This document shows, one piece after another, positions 61,763-64,000 of a DNA stretch of 64,000 nucleotides (the stretch's first letter is position 1; each line of letters begins with the position of its first letter). A program made the translations under genes and the position numbers. The stretch comes from Isoperla grammatica (Eukaryota; Arthropoda; Insecta; Plecoptera; Perlodidae), in NCBI GenBank assembly GCA_945910005.1, contig CAMDTW010000627.1, positions 1-64,000 of the forward strand, in the 5' to 3' direction. Below the pieces are notes generated by a model. It saw only the letters and a program-made list of their open reading frames with translations. It searched no databases and was not told where the DNA came from.

Positions 61763-63495
61763 ATGCATATTTTAACCAAAAACGACGAAAAAACTCAATT
61801 TATGCATTTTCATTATACTCTTGAAGAATGCAACCTATAATTCTTATTTTTCGACGGAGGGTGTAACTTCTATAGAAGTTATCAAAATGTGACGAAATGG
61901 ACAAATGGTGCTTATTGGAGCCTGAAACGCTCTAAAACAACGATTTGTCAACTTTGGTTGAAACCGTTAGGAATCCCAGCCGTATGCAAGATTCCTCTTA
62001 AAACTGGAAGTTTGTGGTAGATAGACTGAAATCAGCCAATTTCTATTTTTTATGCATATTTTAACCAAAAACGACGAAAAAACTCAATTTATGCATTTTC
62101 ATTATAGTCTTGAAGAATGCAACCTATAATTCTTATTTTTCGACGGAGGGTGTAACTTCTGTAGAAGTTATCGAAATGTGACGAAATGGACAAATTGTGC
62201 TTATTGGAGCCTGAAACGCTCTAAAACAACGATTTGTGCAATTTGGTTGAAACCCTTAGGAATCCCGGCCGTATGCAAGATTCCTCTTAAAACTGGAAGT
62301 TTGTGGTAGATAGACTGAAATCAGGCAATTTCTATTTTTTATGCATATTTTAACCAAAAACGACGAAAAAACTCAATTTATGCATTTTCATTATACTCTT
62401 GAAGAATGCAACCTATAATTCTTATTTTTCGACGGAGGGTGTAACTTCTATAGAAGTTATCGAAATGTGACGAAATGGACAAATTGTGCTTATTGGAGCC
62501 TGAAACGCTCTAAAACAACGATTTGTTAACTTTGGTTGAAACCCTTAGGAATCCCGGCCGTATGCAAGATTCCTCTTAAAACTGGAAGTTTGTGGTAGAT
62601 AGACTGAAATCAGCCAATTTCTATTTTTTATGCACATTTTAACCAAAAACGACGAAAAAACTCAATTTATGCATTTTCATTATACTCTTGAAGAATGCAA
62701 CCTATAATTCTTATTTTTCGACGGAGGGTGTAACTTCTATAGAAGTTATCAAAATGTGACGAAATGGACAAATGGTGCTTATTGGAGCCTGAAACGCTCT
62801 AAAACAACGATTTGTCAACTTTGGTTGAAACCCTTAGGAATCCCGGCCGTAAGCAAGATTCCTCTTAAAACTGGAAGTTTGTGGTAGATAGACTGAAATC
62901 AGCCAATTTCTATTTTTTATGCATATTTTAACCAAAAACGACGAAAAAACTCAATTTATGCATTTTCATTATAGTCTTGAAGAATGCAACCTATAATTCT
63001 TATTTTTCGACGGAGGGTGTAACTTCTATAGAAGTTATCGAAATGTGACGAAATGGACAAATTGTGCTTATTGGAGCCTGAAACGCTCTAAAACAACGAT
63101 TTGTGCAATTTGGTTGAAACCCTTAGGAATCCCGGCCGTATGCAAGATTCCTCTTAAAACTGGAAGTTTGTGGTAGATAGACTGAAATCAGGCAATTTTT
63201 TTTTTTATGCATATTTTAACCAAAAACGACGAAAAAACTCAATTTATGCATTTTCATTATACTCTTGAAGAATGCAACCTATAATTCTTATTTTTCGACG
63301 GAGGGTGTAACTTCTATAGAAGTTATCGAAATGTGACGAAATGGACAAATTGTGCTTATTGGAGCCTGAAACGCTCTAAAACAACGATTTGTTAACTTTG
63401 GTTGAAACCCTTAGGAATCCCGGCCGTATGCAAGATTCCTCTTAAAACTGGAAGTTTGTGGTAGATAGACTGAAATCAGCCAATTTCTATTTTTT
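61763..63495 (+). repeat. Tandem three-monomer repeat B-Bn-B, two copies (867 and 866 bp)
   Basis: Copies 61763-62629 and 62630-63495 share atcaaaatgtgacg with aatggtgc in unit 1, attatagtc and caggcaattt in unit 2, and tttgttaac in unit 3. Landmarks are 867 bp apart. Copy 2 has a T11 run at 63196-63206 replacing tttctatttttt. Units 2 and 3 are also related to 58291-58868, with an offset of 3761 bp. Confidence 0.87.
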
Positions 63496-63784
63496 ATGCA
63501 TATTTTAACCAAAAACGACGAAAAAACTCAATTTATGCATTTTCATTATACTCTTGAAGAATGCAACCTATAATTCTTATTTTTCGACGGAGGGTGTAAC
63601 TTCTATAGAAGTTATCGAAATGTGACGAAATGGACAAATTGTGCTTATTGGAGCCTGAAACGCTCTAAAACAACGATTTGTGCAATTTGGTTGAAACCCT
63701 TAGGAATCCCAGCCGTATGCAAGATTCCTCTTAAAACTGGAAGTTTGTGGTAGATAGACTAAAATCAGCCAATTTCTATATTTT

Positions 63785-64000
63785 ATGCATATTTTAACCA
63801 AAAACGACGAAAAAACTCAATTTATGCATTTTTATTATACTCTTGAAGAATGCAGCCTATAATTCTTATTTTTCAACGGAGGGTGTAACTTCTATAGAAG
63901 TTATCGAAATGTGACGAAATGGTCAAATTGTGCTTATTGGAGCCTGAAACGCTCTAAAACAACGATTTGTCAACTTTGGTTGAAACCCTCAGAAATCCCA
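63785..64000 (+). repeat. Partial monomer at right edge (A type)
   Basis: The first 216 bp of an A unit (gcagcc, caacgg, gtcaac) with ccctcagaaatccc, a mark shared with the unit at 60029, and the private change ggtcaaattg. The array continues past the window end. Confidence 0.95.

Larger units (their letters stand above)
1..64000 (+). repeat. Tandem satellite DNA array, 289-bp monomer, about 220 units
   Basis: The same unit recurs without interruption across the window. Successive ATGCATATTTTAACC starts lie 289 bp apart (for example 1078 and 1367). Between the diagnostic C-monomer motifs at 268 and 60664 there are 60,396 bp, or 209 units at 289 bp, so length drift is tiny. All units point the same way, and none is separated by unrelated DNA. 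The hand-built consensus has 101 G+C in 289. No gene, transposon, RNA gene or origin is visible inside the array. Known biology: arrays like this are typical of eukaryotic centromeric, pericentromeric or subtelomeric heterochromatin. Which of these applies here is inference, and the satellite family and species are not recognised. Confidence 0.98.
58002..64000 (+). repeat. Right-hand array domain: D'-Bn-B-Bn-A-Bn-A-A-A-C-A-Bn-D'-B-Bn-B-B-Bn-B-Bn-A
   Basis: There is only one C monomer (60607) in 6 kb, and no P, K, G or E unit. D' units (58002 and 61474) have caacctaggg, a form I saw nowhere else. Private marks include attatagtc, caggcaattt, tttgttaac, tacgacgg, gagcaatatgg and ccctcagaaatc. 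The last mark recurs in the final partial unit. Length changes: one extra base at about 58957 and two at about 59408. Confidence 0.83.

Noticed and set aside
1..64000. CRISPR array
   Set aside because: The repeat unit is 289 bp with no unique spacers between copies, and no cas genes are present. This is a head-to-tail satellite.
1..64000. Inverted monomers or a transposon insertion within the array
   Set aside because: I saw no unit in reverse orientation and no non-satellite sequence. Every length change is explained by small indels, the 52-bp deletion or the 100-bp partial duplication.

Overview
The whole window is one tandem satellite DNA array. A monomer of about 289 bp, roughly 35% GC in the hand-counted consensus, repeats head to tail from the first base to the last, always in the same orientation. 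The first 210 bases are the 3' part of a monomer. About 220 further units follow from position 211, and the last one, starting at 63785, is cut by the window end. I found no gene, RNA gene, transposon, CRISPR array or unique sequence. This layout points to constitutive heterochromatin (centromeric, pericentromeric or subtelomeric) of a eukaryote assembled from long reads. I do not recognise the satellite family and cannot name the species. The lack of CpG depletion (9 CpG per consensus monomer, about the number expected from its C and G content) fits a lineage or locus with little CpG methylation, but this is only a hint.

The monomers fall into subfamilies that can be told apart by eye. Monomer position 1 is set at the ATGCAT that begins ATGCATATTTTAACC. 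A carries gcagcc...caacgg. B carries gcaacc...cgacgg. D carries gcagcc...caactta. C is the most diverged, with ctttcagaatgcacac and caacggttgg. E carries atttcggtttg. G carries tatggaag plus cctaaaacg. K carries tatacttc, usually with aaaaacacg. P carries ggacaatttgtgc. A suffix n marks gtgcaatttgg in place of gtcaactttgg at positions 185-195.

The array has no single fixed higher-order repeat. It is a mosaic of local multi-monomer duplications: two copies of a 12-14-mer at 1.1-9.5 kb; 12-mer and 17-mer offsets at 9.7-18 kb; a two-monomer duplication at 20-21 kb; a 7-mer offset at 22.5-25.6 kb; a 4-mer duplication at 30.2-32.8 kb; a tandem 9-mer of exactly 2601 bp per copy at 33.1-38.3 kb; a segmental duplication of more than 5 kb with a 14.69 kb offset (about 23.9-29.3 kb and 38.6-43.5 kb); a tandem 6-mer at 43.2-46.6 kb; an approximately 5.8 kb offset pair at 48-56 kb; and a 3-mer at 61.8-63.5 kb. 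Chimeric monomers lie at several of the junctions, as expected if unequal crossing-over or gene conversion built the array. From about 58 kb onward the composition changes: P, K, G and E are absent and A/B monomers dominate.

The strongest recurring structural signals are a perfect 18-bp palindrome (TAACTTCTATAGAAGTTA) at monomer positions 102-119, which is broken in C and G units; helically phased A/T tracts at positions 8-48; and regular punctuation by 31 C monomers, nearly always preceded by a P or E monomer. The short open frames are by-products of the repeat: 289 is not a multiple of 3, and the frames exist only where a single variant removes a stop codon.
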